Source: Thermoleophilales bacterium (lineage in GTDB: Bacteria > Actinomycetota > Thermoleophilia > Solirubrobacterales > 70-9). Taken from it: 64,000 nucleotides of DNA. Position numbers and translations under genes: made by a program. The stretch covers positions 868,001-932,000 of the forward strand of contig JACJWZ010000002.1 of assembly GCA_020636895.1 (NCBI GenBank), in the 5' to 3' direction. Below are positions 16,251 through 24,631 of the stretch, piece after piece. The notes beneath the pieces were generated by a model. It saw only the letters and a program-made list of their open reading frames with translations. It was not told the origin of the DNA and did no database searches. How positions within the stretch are numbered: the first letter of the stretch is position 1; the number at the start of each line of letters is the position of its first letter.

Positions 16251-16835
16251 TCAGCGTCTCGGCGGCAGCGCCGGCAACCCGTCGAGGCTCTCGGCGCCGC
16301 GCTCGCGCTGGAAGTCCTCGAAGGCGTCGGCGTCGCCCATCGTCCGGAGCCGCTTCGCCGAGCTGAGCGCGTGGTGGTCGCGGTGACCTTCGCTGCTCAT
16401 CAACGGCACTCCGTAGCCACAGGAGTCGGCGATCCGCTCGACCTCAACGAGGACGATCGAGCGTCGCGCCTCGGGTATCGAGACATCGGCGAAGTCCGCG
16501 GACGCGTGGAGATCCCCGTAGCGAGGGTCGTCGTTGAGCACCGCCTCGCCGCGCCCGTGCAGGCGCAGGATCCGCGGCGGCCCCTCGAAGGCGCAGAGCA
16601 TCACGCAGATGCGGCCGTTCTCCCTCAGGTGCGCGATCGTCTCGGTACCGCTGCCATGCGCGTCGAGGTAGGCGACGCGACGCGGTCCGAGTACGGCGAG
16701 CGAGCCGATCGGCCCCTTCGGCGAGACGTTCACCCGCCCGTCCTCCGACAGCGGCGCGGTCGCCACGAAGAAGAGCGCCTGCTGCGCGATCCACTCGCGG
16801 TGGTGGTCGGTTATCTCCTCGAAGACGGTCGCCAC
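16251..16835 (-). CDS. Pyridoxamine 5'-phosphate oxidase-family (flavin split-barrel) protein
   Basis: A 194-residue FMN- or F420-binding split-barrel protein. AQQALFFVATAPLSEDGRVNVSPKG (about residues 17-41, read in two parts) is the usual first strand pair. GSGTETIAHLREN is the cofactor phosphate-binding turn, and RICVMLCAFEGPPRILRLHG follows. The end is a charged helical tail. Such proteins reduce or bind small oxidised substrates; true PNPOx activity is unlikely because pathway residues cannot be confirmed. The start is GTG; its frame begins 12 nt behind the stop of the monooxygenase gene, so the two form an operon. Confidence 0.82.
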   Translation of the reverse strand: MATVFEEITDHHREWIAQQALFFVATAPLSEDGRVNVSPKGPIGSLAVLGPRRVAYLDAHGSGTETIAHLRENGRICVMLCAFEGPPRILRLHGRGEAVLNDDPRYGDLHASADFADVSIPEARRSIVLVEVERIADSCGYGVPLMSSEGHRDHHALSSAKRLRTMGDADAFEDFQRERGAESLDGLPALPPRR

Positions 16836-16847
16836 CGGGTTGGCCCC

Positions 16848-18416
16848 TCAGGCGGCGGCGGGCACGGCCGTCGGCGGCGCCTCGGCGCCCGCGGGGAGAC
16901 TCGGGTTCGAGAAGACGATGCCCTCGTCGACGATGTCGCCGTGGCGAAGCTGCAGCACGTCGATCGGGTAGTTCTGCCGCAGCCGCCAGGGGGTTTTCGC
17001 TCCCTGCTTGGGCAGGATGTCGATCGTGCGCAGCACGTAGCCGGCCTTGAGATCCAGGAACGGCTCCCGCTCGACCGACGGCGGCGGCTCCTGCGGCGTC
17101 CACTGCCGCAGCCCGGTCGCGTCGAGGTGGTGGATCAGGCGACAGAAGTACTCGCTGACGAGATCCGCCTTCAGGGTCCACGAGGCGTTCGTGTAGCCCA
17201 TGGTCATCACCAGGTTGGGGATGCCGCTGAACATCATCCCCTTGTAGCTGACGGTCTCGGCCATGTCGACGCTCTCGCCGTCGACGACGATCTCGGCGCC
17301 GCCGAACATCTGCAGGTTGAGGCCGGTCGCGGTGACGATCACATCGGCCTCCAGCTCCTCTCCGGAGGCGAGCATGATCCCGCGCTCGGTGAACGTCTCG
17401 ATCGTGTCGGTGACCATCGAGGCGGAGCCATCGCCAAGTGCCAGGAAGAGGTCGGAGTCGGGCACGAGGCAGAGCCGCTGGTCCCAGGGGTCGTAGCGCG
17501 GGCTGAAGTGGCGATCGAAGTCGAAGCCCTCTGGGACCTCCGGCTCCACCCAGCGGCGCAGGAACGCGCGGGCGCGGTTCGGGAACCGCCGCATCAGGTT
17601 GAAGGTGGCGACCATGAGCAGCGCGTTCCACCAGCGCATGAACGGGTAGACGAACCGAGCCGGGAGGAACTTGCGGAGGGCTACCGCCAGCGGATCCACC
17701 GCGGGCCTGGTGACGACGTAGGTCGGCGAGCGCTGCAGCAGCGTCACGTGCTCGGCCTCGGCCGCCATCGCCGGGACGAGGGTCACCGCCGTCGCGCCGC
17801 TGCCGATCACGACGATCCGCTTGCCCTCCCACTCGAGATCCTCGGGCCAGAGCTGGGGGTGGACGATCGGCCCGGAGAACCGCTCGGCACCCGGGAACTC
17901 GGGCGAGTACGGGCTCTCGTAGTCGAAGTACCCGGTCGAGGCCGCGAGGTAGGAGCAGGTGAGAGTCTCGGTGCCGCCGCCCGCGAGCTCGATGTGGAGG
18001 ATCCAGCGAGCGTCCGGGGTCGACCACTCGGCCTGGACGACGCGGTGGCCGAAGCGAATGAGCTCGTCGACACCGTAGGCCTCGGCGGTCTCGCTCACGT
18101 ACTTGCGGATCGAGGGGCCGTCGGCAATCGCCCGGGCCTCCTGCCAGGGCCGGAAGTTGTAGCCCAGGGTGAACATGTCGGAGTCCGAGCGGATCCCGGG
18201 ATAGCGGAAGAGGTCCCAGGTGCCGCCGATCGCATCGCGGGCCTCGAGGACGGCGATCGACTTGTCGGGGCACTCGGTCCGGACCCTGCAGGCCGTCCCG
18301 ACTCCCGAGATCCCGGCGCCGACGACGATCACGTCGTGGTGCTCGGGCCGCTCTCGGCCCCCGGCGGCGGAGGCGCCGTTCGCGGAGGTGGTGACGGCGC
18401 CGTCGCCCGTCGGCAT
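16848..18416 (-). CDS. Flavin-containing (Baeyer-Villiger-type) monooxygenase
   Basis: A class B FAD/NADPH monooxygenase that inserts oxygen into ketones or oxidises soft heteroatoms. HHDVIVVGAGISGVGTAC is the FAD Rossmann motif near residue 30, and GGTWDLFRYPGIRSDSD the conserved active-site arginine segment. FSGPIVHPQLWP is the type-I fingerprint, in its FxGxxxHPxxWP variant. KRIVVIGSGATA is the NADPH-binding fold. The open frame extends 41 codons further upstream, but the ATG giving MPTGDGAV begins the natural protein of 522 residues. It sits 7 nt after a two-helix membrane protein and before a split-barrel flavoprotein in one transcription unit. Confidence 0.87.
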   Translation of the reverse strand: MPTGDGAVTTSANGASAAGGRERPEHHDVIVVGAGISGVGTACRVRTECPDKSIAVLEARDAIGGTWDLFRYPGIRSDSDMFTLGYNFRPWQEARAIADGPSIRKYVSETAEAYGVDELIRFGHRVVQAEWSTPDARWILHIELAGGGTETLTCSYLAASTGYFDYESPYSPEFPGAERFSGPIVHPQLWPEDLEWEGKRIVVIGSGATAVTLVPAMAAEAEHVTLLQRSPTYVVTRPAVDPLAVALRKFLPARFVYPFMRWWNALLMVATFNLMRRFPNRARAFLRRWVEPEVPEGFDFDRHFSPRYDPWDQRLCLVPDSDLFLALGDGSASMVTDTIETFTERGIMLASGEELEADVIVTATGLNLQMFGGAEIVVDGESVDMAETVSYKGMMFSGIPNLVMTMGYTNASWTLKADLVSEYFCRLIHHLDATGLRQWTPQEPPPSVEREPFLDLKAGYVLRTIDILPKQGAKTPWRLRQNYPIDVLQLRHGDIVDEGIVFSNPSLPAGAEAPPTAVPAAA

Positions 18417-18423
18417 GCTCACA

Positions 18424-18945
18424 TCATGGCCGATGCGCGGGAGGGTGTCGTGTGACGTCGGTCCCGGGTGGCGACGGATCACCCGATCCACCCGCCGGCT
18501 GCTCGATGACGGTGGCGACGTCCCGGCGCCAGAGCTCACGCTGCAGGCGCCATCTCCCCCACCCGATCATCGAATGCAGCGCGACGAAGAAGAGCGTGAC
18601 GAGGATGACCACGAGGGCGATCGCGCCGCGGACCGGAGCGCCGGAGTTGAAGGTGCTCTCCACGAGGGTCTTCCAGTCGACCCCGAAGACCAAGGTGACG
18701 ACGAACGCCGCGTAGATGACGGTCGTCACCCGACCGAAGAACTCGAGGTAGCGGTTGAGTCGCACGCAGGTCTCCCACGACAGGCGCGAGACGGTGAGCC
18801 GCTCGGTCAGAGTCGCGCGCCGGGTCCGCTCCGGGGTGAGCCGCGAGGAGAGCTCGGTGCGAACGCGCGCGATCGCACGCCGGGACACGGACGACCTGGC
18901 GGGGGGCTCGCTCGGCGTCACCGGGCTCTCGGTCGGACCGCTCAT
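18424..18945 (-). CDS. Small membrane protein with two helices
   Basis: A 173-residue protein of no recognised family. A basic, Ser/Arg-rich N-terminal 70 residues precede two hydrophobic stretches, VTTVIYAAFVVTLVFGV and IALVVILVTLFFVALHSMIGW, split by a loop of about 20 residues. A short Arg-rich tail follows. The ATG giving MSGPTESP is preferred over the longer frame because the upstream part is out of character. It heads the operon that continues into the monooxygenase, 7 nt away. It might anchor or partner that enzyme, which is guesswork. Confidence 0.6.
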   Translation of the reverse strand: MSGPTESPVTPSEPPARSSVSRRAIARVRTELSSRLTPERTRRATLTERLTVSRLSWETCVRLNRYLEFFGRVTTVIYAAFVVTLVFGVDWKTLVESTFNSGAPVRGAIALVVILVTLFFVALHSMIGWGRWRLQRELWRRDVATVIEQPAGGSGDPSPPGTDVTRHPPAHRP

Positions 18946-19030
18946 CGGCAGCAGTGTGGCTGAACCGGAATGCGGGCGATGTCGTGCGAGGCGCAACTGC
19001 CGCCTTGGGCGCGGGTTCAAGGTTCCTAGC

Positions 19031-20878
19031 ATGCAGTTGATGGCACGGGACACCTCCGGGCGGGGAGGAGCCGGGCTCAGAGCCGGCTTCGTCGTGCTGC
19101 TCGCACTGGCCCTCACGCTGCTCCTGCTGCCGACTCAACCGGCCGGCGCGGTCAGCCGCGTGCCGAAGGGCGCCGTCAAGAAGCTCCTCAGGCAGCCCTG
19201 CCCGCCGAAGTACGCGGTTCGCGTGTCGCGCTCGGCCGATCCCGCCGAGATCGCCGCCGCGAAGCGGGGAAGGTTCACGATCGAGGGGACCGAGGTGCAT
19301 CTCGGATGGAACACGAACTGGGCCTACAACCCGAAGGGCTCGCTCGCCTTCCAGGCCCGGCTCCACGACCTCCGCTACCTCGACATCCTCTTCTACGCCT
19401 ATCGCGAGAACGGTGATCGCAGGGCGCTCAAGGAAGCGAAGCGGATCATCGTCGACTGGGTCAAGAACAACCCGCTGAAGAAGCCGACGACGCCGCGGAC
19501 CTGGTTCGACAAGGTCGCCGGCGACCGCGCCCCCTACATCGCCTACGGAACCCGCGCCGCCGCCTGCGAGGGACTCCTCAAGCAGGGCAAGCTCGCCCGC
19601 ACCCTGCTGGGCTCGGTCGAGCAGCACATCCGCTTCCTCGGCGATCGCAAGCGCTATTCGGACACCAACCGCGGCCTGTTCATGGACTTGGGGCTGATCT
19701 TCAGCGGCCGGCAGATGCGCTTCCTGCCCGGCGCGACGAAGGCGCGCAACCGCGGCGAGCGCCGCTTCGTCGGCAACGTCCAGGACCACGTCCTCCCCGG
19801 CGAGGGAATGTGGCTGGAGCACTCGAGCACCTACCAGTTCCTGACGATCAGCGCGATCGAGCGCTACCTCGAGGTGATCAAGGGGAAGAAGCCCTTCCTC
19901 GACGAGATCCTGCCGACGATGAAGGACACGGCGGCCTGGATGACGATGCCCGACCAGCGGACCCTGCAGAACGGCGACTCCTACCAGGACAAGGCCGCTC
20001 GCTTCGCGCAGTCGATCAACCGGACCCAGCAGGGAATGCGCGCGCTCGGCGGCAGCGGCATCGCCTTCGTCAAGCCCAGCAAGAAGAAGAACTACCTCTC
20101 GTTCCTCTTCAACTACCACTCCTCAGTCCACCGCCACTCCGACGACCTCAGCTTCGACCTCTACGAGAACGGCAGCCGGATCGTCTCCGACAGCGGCATC
20201 CCCGACAAGGACTTCGGTACGCCCTACCTGTACGCGATCTCCTCCCCCGCGCACAGCGTCGTCACCGTGGACGGCCAGGACTTTCCCCGCGACGACGCGC
20301 ACGCCTACGGCAGCGGCTACATCGCCGCCGGCGAGGGCTCGGGCTGGTACGCGCTGCTGGCGACCAACCCGACCGTGGCGGAGCAGGGAGTGACGCACAA
20401 CCGGCTGCTCCTCTACAAGCCGGGCAGCGCGCTGATCGTCGCCGACATGCTGCGCTCCACCGATACCCACACCTACCGCAGCTACCTGCAGTTCGGCCCC
20501 GACTGGGGGCTGCAGGAGGAGACCGACGGCGTCCGCCTCTTCAACGGCGCCGAGCAGGTCCAGGTCTTCAACGAGAGCACCGTGCCGCTGCAGCGGGCGG
20601 TCACCCGCGGGCAGAAGGATCCGCTGCTCGGCTACGTCTGGGAGGACTTCCGCGATCGTGACTCCCGCTGGGTCGAGACGACGACCGCGCAGGGCGCCGA
20701 CGTCGACAACGTGACGACCCTCTCCTTCGACGACAAGAAGGTCATCCGCGCCGACGCCGCAACGCCGCTCGGCGACGCAAGCGCATTCACGATCAGCGAG
20801 GACGGCGTGCCGAAGAAGACGCTGACGGTGACTCGCAGCGAGGGCCAGATCTCGATCCAGGAGACGAAGCTCCCGTAG
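19031..20878 (+). CDS. Secreted heparinase II/III-like polysaccharide lyase
   Basis: A signal peptide (hydrophobic stretch to about residue 38, cleavage near PAGAV) leads an alpha-toroid domain. FQARLHDLRYLDILFYAYRE and GEGMWLEHSSTYQFLTISAI are typical of alginate/heparin lyases. A beta-sandwich heparinase II/III-like domain follows: YLSFLFNYHSSVHRHSDDLS with the metal/active His cluster, then SPAHSVVTVDGQDFP. Length 615 suits family members. The enzyme would cleave a uronate-containing polysaccharide outside the cell by beta-elimination. Two ATGs are 9 nt apart. It is divergent from the membrane protein and followed 35 nt later by a MOSC gene with its own promoter. Confidence 0.85.
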   Translation: MQLMARDTSGRGGAGLRAGFVVLLALALTLLLLPTQPAGAVSRVPKGAVKKLLRQPCPPKYAVRVSRSADPAEIAAAKRGRFTIEGTEVHLGWNTNWAYNPKGSLAFQARLHDLRYLDILFYAYRENGDRRALKEAKRIIVDWVKNNPLKKPTTPRTWFDKVAGDRAPYIAYGTRAAACEGLLKQGKLARTLLGSVEQHIRFLGDRKRYSDTNRGLFMDLGLIFSGRQMRFLPGATKARNRGERRFVGNVQDHVLPGEGMWLEHSSTYQFLTISAIERYLEVIKGKKPFLDEILPTMKDTAAWMTMPDQRTLQNGDSYQDKAARFAQSINRTQQGMRALGGSGIAFVKPSKKKNYLSFLFNYHSSVHRHSDDLSFDLYENGSRIVSDSGIPDKDFGTPYLYAISSPAHSVVTVDGQDFPRDDAHAYGSGYIAAGEGSGWYALLATNPTVAEQGVTHNRLLLYKPGSALIVADMLRSTDTHTYRSYLQFGPDWGLQEETDGVRLFNGAEQVQVFNESTVPLQRAVTRGQKDPLLGYVWEDFRDRDSRWVETTTAQGADVDNVTTLSFDDKKVIRADAATPLGDASAFTISEDGVPKKTLTVTRSEGQISIQETKLP

Positions 20879-20901
20879 CCGGCCCGCTCTGCAAGGGTCG
20901 C

Positions 20902-20907
20902 TACCTT
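20902..20907 (+). promoter_or_regulatory. -10 hexamer TACCTT, leaderless-type
   Basis: TACCTT ends 6 nt before the MOSC-protein ATG. Confidence 0.42.
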
Positions 20908-20913
20908 GCCCCA

Positions 20914-21690
20914 ATGCGCGTCGGCTGGATCTCCTACGCACCTGTGAAGGGGATGCGCCTGCAGTCGCTGGAGCGCACCGAGCTGACGAAGGCGGGGATC
21001 CCAGGCGACCGCGCCTTCCTCGTCGTTGACTCCGAAGGCCGGATGGTCAACGGAAAGGGCGCGGGGCCGCTGATCAGCGTCGTCCCCACCCACGACGCCG
21101 AGATAGGGACGCTTACGCTCGCGTTCCCGGACGGGGGCGAGGTGCGGGCCGAGATCGAGCTCGGCGATCCCGAGGACGTCGCCTTCTTCGGTCTGACGCT
21201 GCAGGCGCGCCCGCTCCTCGGCCCGCTCTCCTCCGCGCTGTCGGATTTCTGCGGCCAGGAGTTGCGCCTGTTCGCAGCGCCCCCGAACCGCCCCGGCGCC
21301 GACCGCGGCTTCGAGGGTGCCGCGACGATCCTCTCCTACGCCTCCCTCGATCGCCTCCGCGAGGTGGCGGGGGCCGACGGGGAGGTCGACCCGCGGCGCT
21401 TCCGGATGAACTTCGGGGTCGAGGGGGCGACCCCGCACCAGGAGGACGACTGGGTGCGGGGCCGCGTCCGCCTCGGCACGGCGCTCGTCCGCGTCGAGGC
21501 GCACGTCGGCCGCTGCGCGGTGACGACCCGCAACGCCGACACCGGCGTGGTCGACTTCAAGACCCTCCACCACCTCGCCGCCTACCGCGAGGACGTCGAG
21601 TCGTTCGAGCCTCTCCCCTTCGGGGTCTACGGGCGCGTGCTCGAGGAGGGCGAGGTGTCGGTGGGCGACCCGGTCGAGCCAGAGGGCTGA
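20914..21690 (+). CDS. MOSC-domain protein
   Basis: A beta-barrel MOSC protein with the N-terminal MOSC_N module (ISYAPVKGMRLQSLER, then GIPGDRAFLVVDSEGRMV) and the C-terminal MOSC core (RFRMNFGVEG, then EAHVGRCAVTTRNADTGVVD). The Cys in GRCAVTT corresponds to the reactive or cofactor-contact Cys of molybdenum-cofactor sulfurase C-terminal domains and mARC-type enzymes. Likely roles are sulfur transfer to, or use of, molybdenum cofactor for reductions. Length 258. No Moco biosynthesis gene is visible nearby. Confidence 0.85.
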   Translation: MRVGWISYAPVKGMRLQSLERTELTKAGIPGDRAFLVVDSEGRMVNGKGAGPLISVVPTHDAEIGTLTLAFPDGGEVRAEIELGDPEDVAFFGLTLQARPLLGPLSSALSDFCGQELRLFAAPPNRPGADRGFEGAATILSYASLDRLREVAGADGEVDPRRFRMNFGVEGATPHQEDDWVRGRVRLGTALVRVEAHVGRCAVTTRNADTGVVDFKTLHHLAAYREDVESFEPLPFGVYGRVLEEGEVSVGDPVEPEG

Positions 21691-21721
21691 CTAACCGGCG
21701 CCCGGCTCCGCACGGCGCGGA

Positions 21722-21727
21722 TACACT
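21722..21727 (+). promoter_or_regulatory. -10 hexamer TACACT, leaderless-type
   Basis: TACACT ends 7 nt before the acid-phosphatase ATG. Confidence 0.42.
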
Positions 21728-21734
21728 CGCGCCC

Positions 21735-22529
21735 ATGCGCATCGTCAGAGCCCTCACCATCTTCATCGCCGGCATCCTCGTCGGCGCCGTCGCCGTCGGC
21801 GGCGCCTTCGCGGCCAAGTACGTGACCAACGACGGCACCCAGGTCAGTGGCATCAAGATCACCTCGGCCGGACTTCCCGACATCGGTACCACCTCCACCT
21901 ACGGCATCGCCGAGATGCCGGGGGCGCTGCGCAACTACCACGACTCCGGCGAGTACGAGGGCGACCTCGCCACCGTGGGCAACAACGCCGAGCGCTCGCT
22001 CGGCAAGCAGGTGAAGCGGCTCGAGAAGGCACCCGGCCCCGGCAAGTTCAACGAGTGCAACAGCAAGGGCAAGAAGTGCAAGGAGGTGAAGCCGGCGATC
22101 GTCTTCGACATCGACGAGACCTCGCTCTCCAACTACGCCGGTCTCAACGCCGCGGACTTCTCCGCCGGCGGCAGCGTCGCCGGGATCGTCGGCGGCGGGC
22201 TCCCGGCGATCGGGCCCACCCTGGAGCTCTACGACGACGCCGTCTCCAAGGGCGTCACCCCGTTCTTCATCACCGGTCGCCCGGACGCACTGCAGTCGGT
22301 CGCGGAGACGAACCTCCAGCAGGCCGGCTACGACTCCCCGCAGACGGTGATCACGAAGCCGTCGGGCGCCGGGACGACGATCGAGTACAAGAGCGGCGAG
22401 CGGGCCCGCATCGAGAACGAGCTCGGCTACAAGATCCTGATCAACATCGGTGACCAGGACTCCGATCTCGCCGGCGGCCACGCGGTCCGGCCGTTCAAGC
22501 TGCCGAACCCCTTCTACTACATCCCGTAG
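21735..22529 (+). CDS. HAD-superfamily secreted acid phosphatase (class B-like)
   Basis: The N-terminus is a signal or anchor helix (LTIFIAGILVGAVAVGGAFA). The phosphatase core carries IVFDIDETSLSN with nucleophile D125 and acid D127, GVTPFFITGRPD with the motif II Thr, and GDQDSDLAGG as motif IV. This is the plant/bacterial acid phosphatase family (PF03767 type), which removes phosphate from nucleotides or small organics outside the membrane. Length 264. It converges on the alkylsulfatase gene across a GC hairpin. Confidence 0.85.
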   Translation: MRIVRALTIFIAGILVGAVAVGGAFAAKYVTNDGTQVSGIKITSAGLPDIGTTSTYGIAEMPGALRNYHDSGEYEGDLATVGNNAERSLGKQVKRLEKAPGPGKFNECNSKGKKCKEVKPAIVFDIDETSLSNYAGLNAADFSAGGSVAGIVGGGLPAIGPTLELYDDAVSKGVTPFFITGRPDALQSVAETNLQQAGYDSPQTVITKPSGAGTTIEYKSGERARIENELGYKILINIGDQDSDLAGGHAVRPFKLPNPFYYIP

Positions 22530-22543
22530 CCCGCGCCGCGGGC
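22529..22543. terminator. GC hairpin between convergent genes
   Basis: GCCCGCGCCGCGGGC is a perfect palindrome immediately after the phosphatase stop. No T-tract follows, so a role in termination is only plausible. Confidence 0.3.
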
Positions 22544-22590
22544 GCCGGCGCCGGGGGGTGACCCGGGTGCCGGGGGCGTGCCTCCCCGCC

Positions 22591-24510
22591 CTACGGCGTG
22601 ACGATGTTGAACCAGAACTCGAACTCGTCGAGCAGTCCGATGAACTCGACCAGCGCCTGAGGATCGCCCTCGAGCTTGGCCTCGCCGGCTGCGATCAGGT
22701 CAGGTAGCGGGGTGATCTGCAACATCACCTTGTCGAAGTCGGAGCGGTTGATGATCACCGTCACGTCTGCGTCCGGCGCGAGCCCGGTGCGGTGGGTGAG
22801 CGCCCCGTGGCGGACCATCAGCGTCCACTCCTCGTCCTTGTCCGGCATCCCCAACGCCAGCGTCAGGCGCCTGTCACCGGCGCGGGCGCCGTTCAGTCGG
22901 ACCCCGAGGTAGTCGATGAACAGCTCCATGCTCATCGCCTTGACGTTGTCGGGGCTCGCGGTCTGCGGGGTGGGCAGGTCGCGGACACCGTGGCGCAGCT
23001 CGCTCGCCGCCGAGAGGTAGAAGTTGCGCCAGGGTCCCGACTCCGACTGATAGCCGAGCTGCTCGAGCGCGTCCGCCTGCAGCGCCTTCGCTTCCTCGTT
23101 CTCCGGGTCGGCGAAGATCACGTGGTTGACAACCTCAGCGACCCAGCGGTAATCGCCGAGCTCGAATGCGCCCCGCGCCTTCTCCAGCGCCGAATCGGCA
23201 CCGCCCATGAACTCGACGTACCGCTTCGCGGCCTCGACGGGCGGGTGCTGATGGAGGTTCGCCGGGTTGCCGTCGAACCAGCCCAGGTAGTTGACGTAGG
23301 TGGCCTTGACGTTGTGGTTGAGCGAGCCGTAGTAGCCGCGCATCGCCCAGTGGCGGCCCAGCTCGGGGGTGAACTCGATCTCCTCGGCGATCTCGGCCGG
23401 GGTCAGCCCCTGGTTGGCGAGCCGCAGCGTCTCGTCGTTGATGAAGCGATAACCGTCGCGGCCCATCGCCAGCATCTCGTGGATCCGCTCCCTCCCCCAC
23501 ACCGGCCAGTGGTGCATCCCGAAGAGCACCTCGGCGCGGTCGCCCCAGAGCTCGATCGTCTGCTCGAGGTACTTCGACCAGCTCAGCGGATCGCGGATCT
23601 TGGCGCCACGGATGGTGTAGGTGTTGTGGAGGGTGTGGCAGCAGTTCTCGGCGGCGGTGACGGCCTTGAGCTGCTCGATGAACCAATGCATCTCCGCCGG
23701 CGCCTCGGAGTCCGGCGCCATCATGAACTCGAAGTCGAGCCCGCCGATGTTGAGCCGCTCGCCCGTCTCGCTGACGATTTCCGTCGGCGGCAGCAGGCCG
23801 ATCGCCCCCGAGGACGTCGTCACCCCGAGGCCGGCGCCGACCTGGCCGCGCGCGTCGGCCGGGAGCAGGTTCCCGTACATGTAGCTCGAGCGACGGCTCA
23901 TCGCGTTGCCCGCGAGGACGTTCTCCGAGATCGCCGCCTCGAGGAAGCCCTCCGGCGCGATTATCCGGACCTTGCCCGCCTCGACATCGGCCTCGTCGAC
24001 GATGCCGTGGATCCCGCCGAAGTGGTCGGCGTGGCTGTGCGAGTAGATGACGGCGACGATCGGGTCGTCGTTGCCGCGCACCTCGCGATAGAACTTCAGC
24101 GCCGCCGCAGCGGTCTCCGCCGAGATCAGCGGGTCGAAGGCGATCAGCCCCTCCGGCGCCTCGACGAAGGTAATGTTGGAGAGGTCGAGGGTGCGCACCT
24201 GGTAGAGCCCGGGAACCACCTCGTAGAGGCCGCCCTGTACGACGAGCCGCATCTGCCGCCAGAGGCTCGGGTTGACCGTGTCCGGCGCCTCCTCGTGGTC
24301 GTGGACGAAGTCGAAGCGAGAGAGGTCCCAGACGAGCTTGCCGTCGGCGTCCTTGACGCGACCACCGTCGGGCAGCGGCGCGATCAGGCCGCGGGCGGAG
24401 TCCTCGAAGTCGCGGGTGTCCTCCCAGGGGAGGTCCGCGGCGAGCGCGTCGTTGGCGGCGAGCGTCGCGTCCGTGGCTCCCACCCGTCCGAATTCGTCTC
24501 TCTCGCTCAT
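22591..24510 (-). CDS. Alkyl-sulfatase-like metallo-beta-lactamase-fold hydrolase
   Basis: A 639-residue enzyme of the SdsA1/BDS1 class that hydrolyses primary or secondary alkyl sulfates using two zincs. VIYSHSHADHFGG gives H158, H160, D162 and H163. Later landmarks are the Glu-rich EMHWFIEQLKAVTAAENC and CCHTLHNTYTIRG, typical of this class. A helical dimerisation domain covers about residues 370-510. The last 120 residues form an SCP2-like lipid-binding domain ending EFEFWFNIV. No export signal is visible, unlike SdsA1. The ATG has GAGAGGAGAG directly upstream. Divergent from the secreted lipase gene, the pair suggests use of surfactants or lipids as carbon and sulfur source. Confidence 0.88.
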   Translation of the reverse strand: MSERDEFGRVGATDATLAANDALAADLPWEDTRDFEDSARGLIAPLPDGGRVKDADGKLVWDLSRFDFVHDHEEAPDTVNPSLWRQMRLVVQGGLYEVVPGLYQVRTLDLSNITFVEAPEGLIAFDPLISAETAAAALKFYREVRGNDDPIVAVIYSHSHADHFGGIHGIVDEADVEAGKVRIIAPEGFLEAAISENVLAGNAMSRRSSYMYGNLLPADARGQVGAGLGVTTSSGAIGLLPPTEIVSETGERLNIGGLDFEFMMAPDSEAPAEMHWFIEQLKAVTAAENCCHTLHNTYTIRGAKIRDPLSWSKYLEQTIELWGDRAEVLFGMHHWPVWGRERIHEMLAMGRDGYRFINDETLRLANQGLTPAEIAEEIEFTPELGRHWAMRGYYGSLNHNVKATYVNYLGWFDGNPANLHQHPPVEAAKRYVEFMGGADSALEKARGAFELGDYRWVAEVVNHVIFADPENEEAKALQADALEQLGYQSESGPWRNFYLSAASELRHGVRDLPTPQTASPDNVKAMSMELFIDYLGVRLNGARAGDRRLTLALGMPDKDEEWTLMVRHGALTHRTGLAPDADVTVIINRSDFDKVMLQITPLPDLIAAGEAKLEGDPQALVEFIGLLDEFEFWFNIVTP

Positions 24511-24631
24511 CGCTCTCCTCTCGCGGCCCTTCGGGCACATCAAACGGTCCCGACGAGGATATGCGGCTCGTCCCACCGGGCGTGTGTAAGAATCGCCGGG
24601 ACCAGGGATCGGCAGGGAGGAGCTGAGGATC

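Noticed and set aside
16218..18455. A 745-codon plus-strand frame over the monooxygenase
   Set aside because: Antisense shadow; the minus-strand protein has complete FAD and NADPH motifs.
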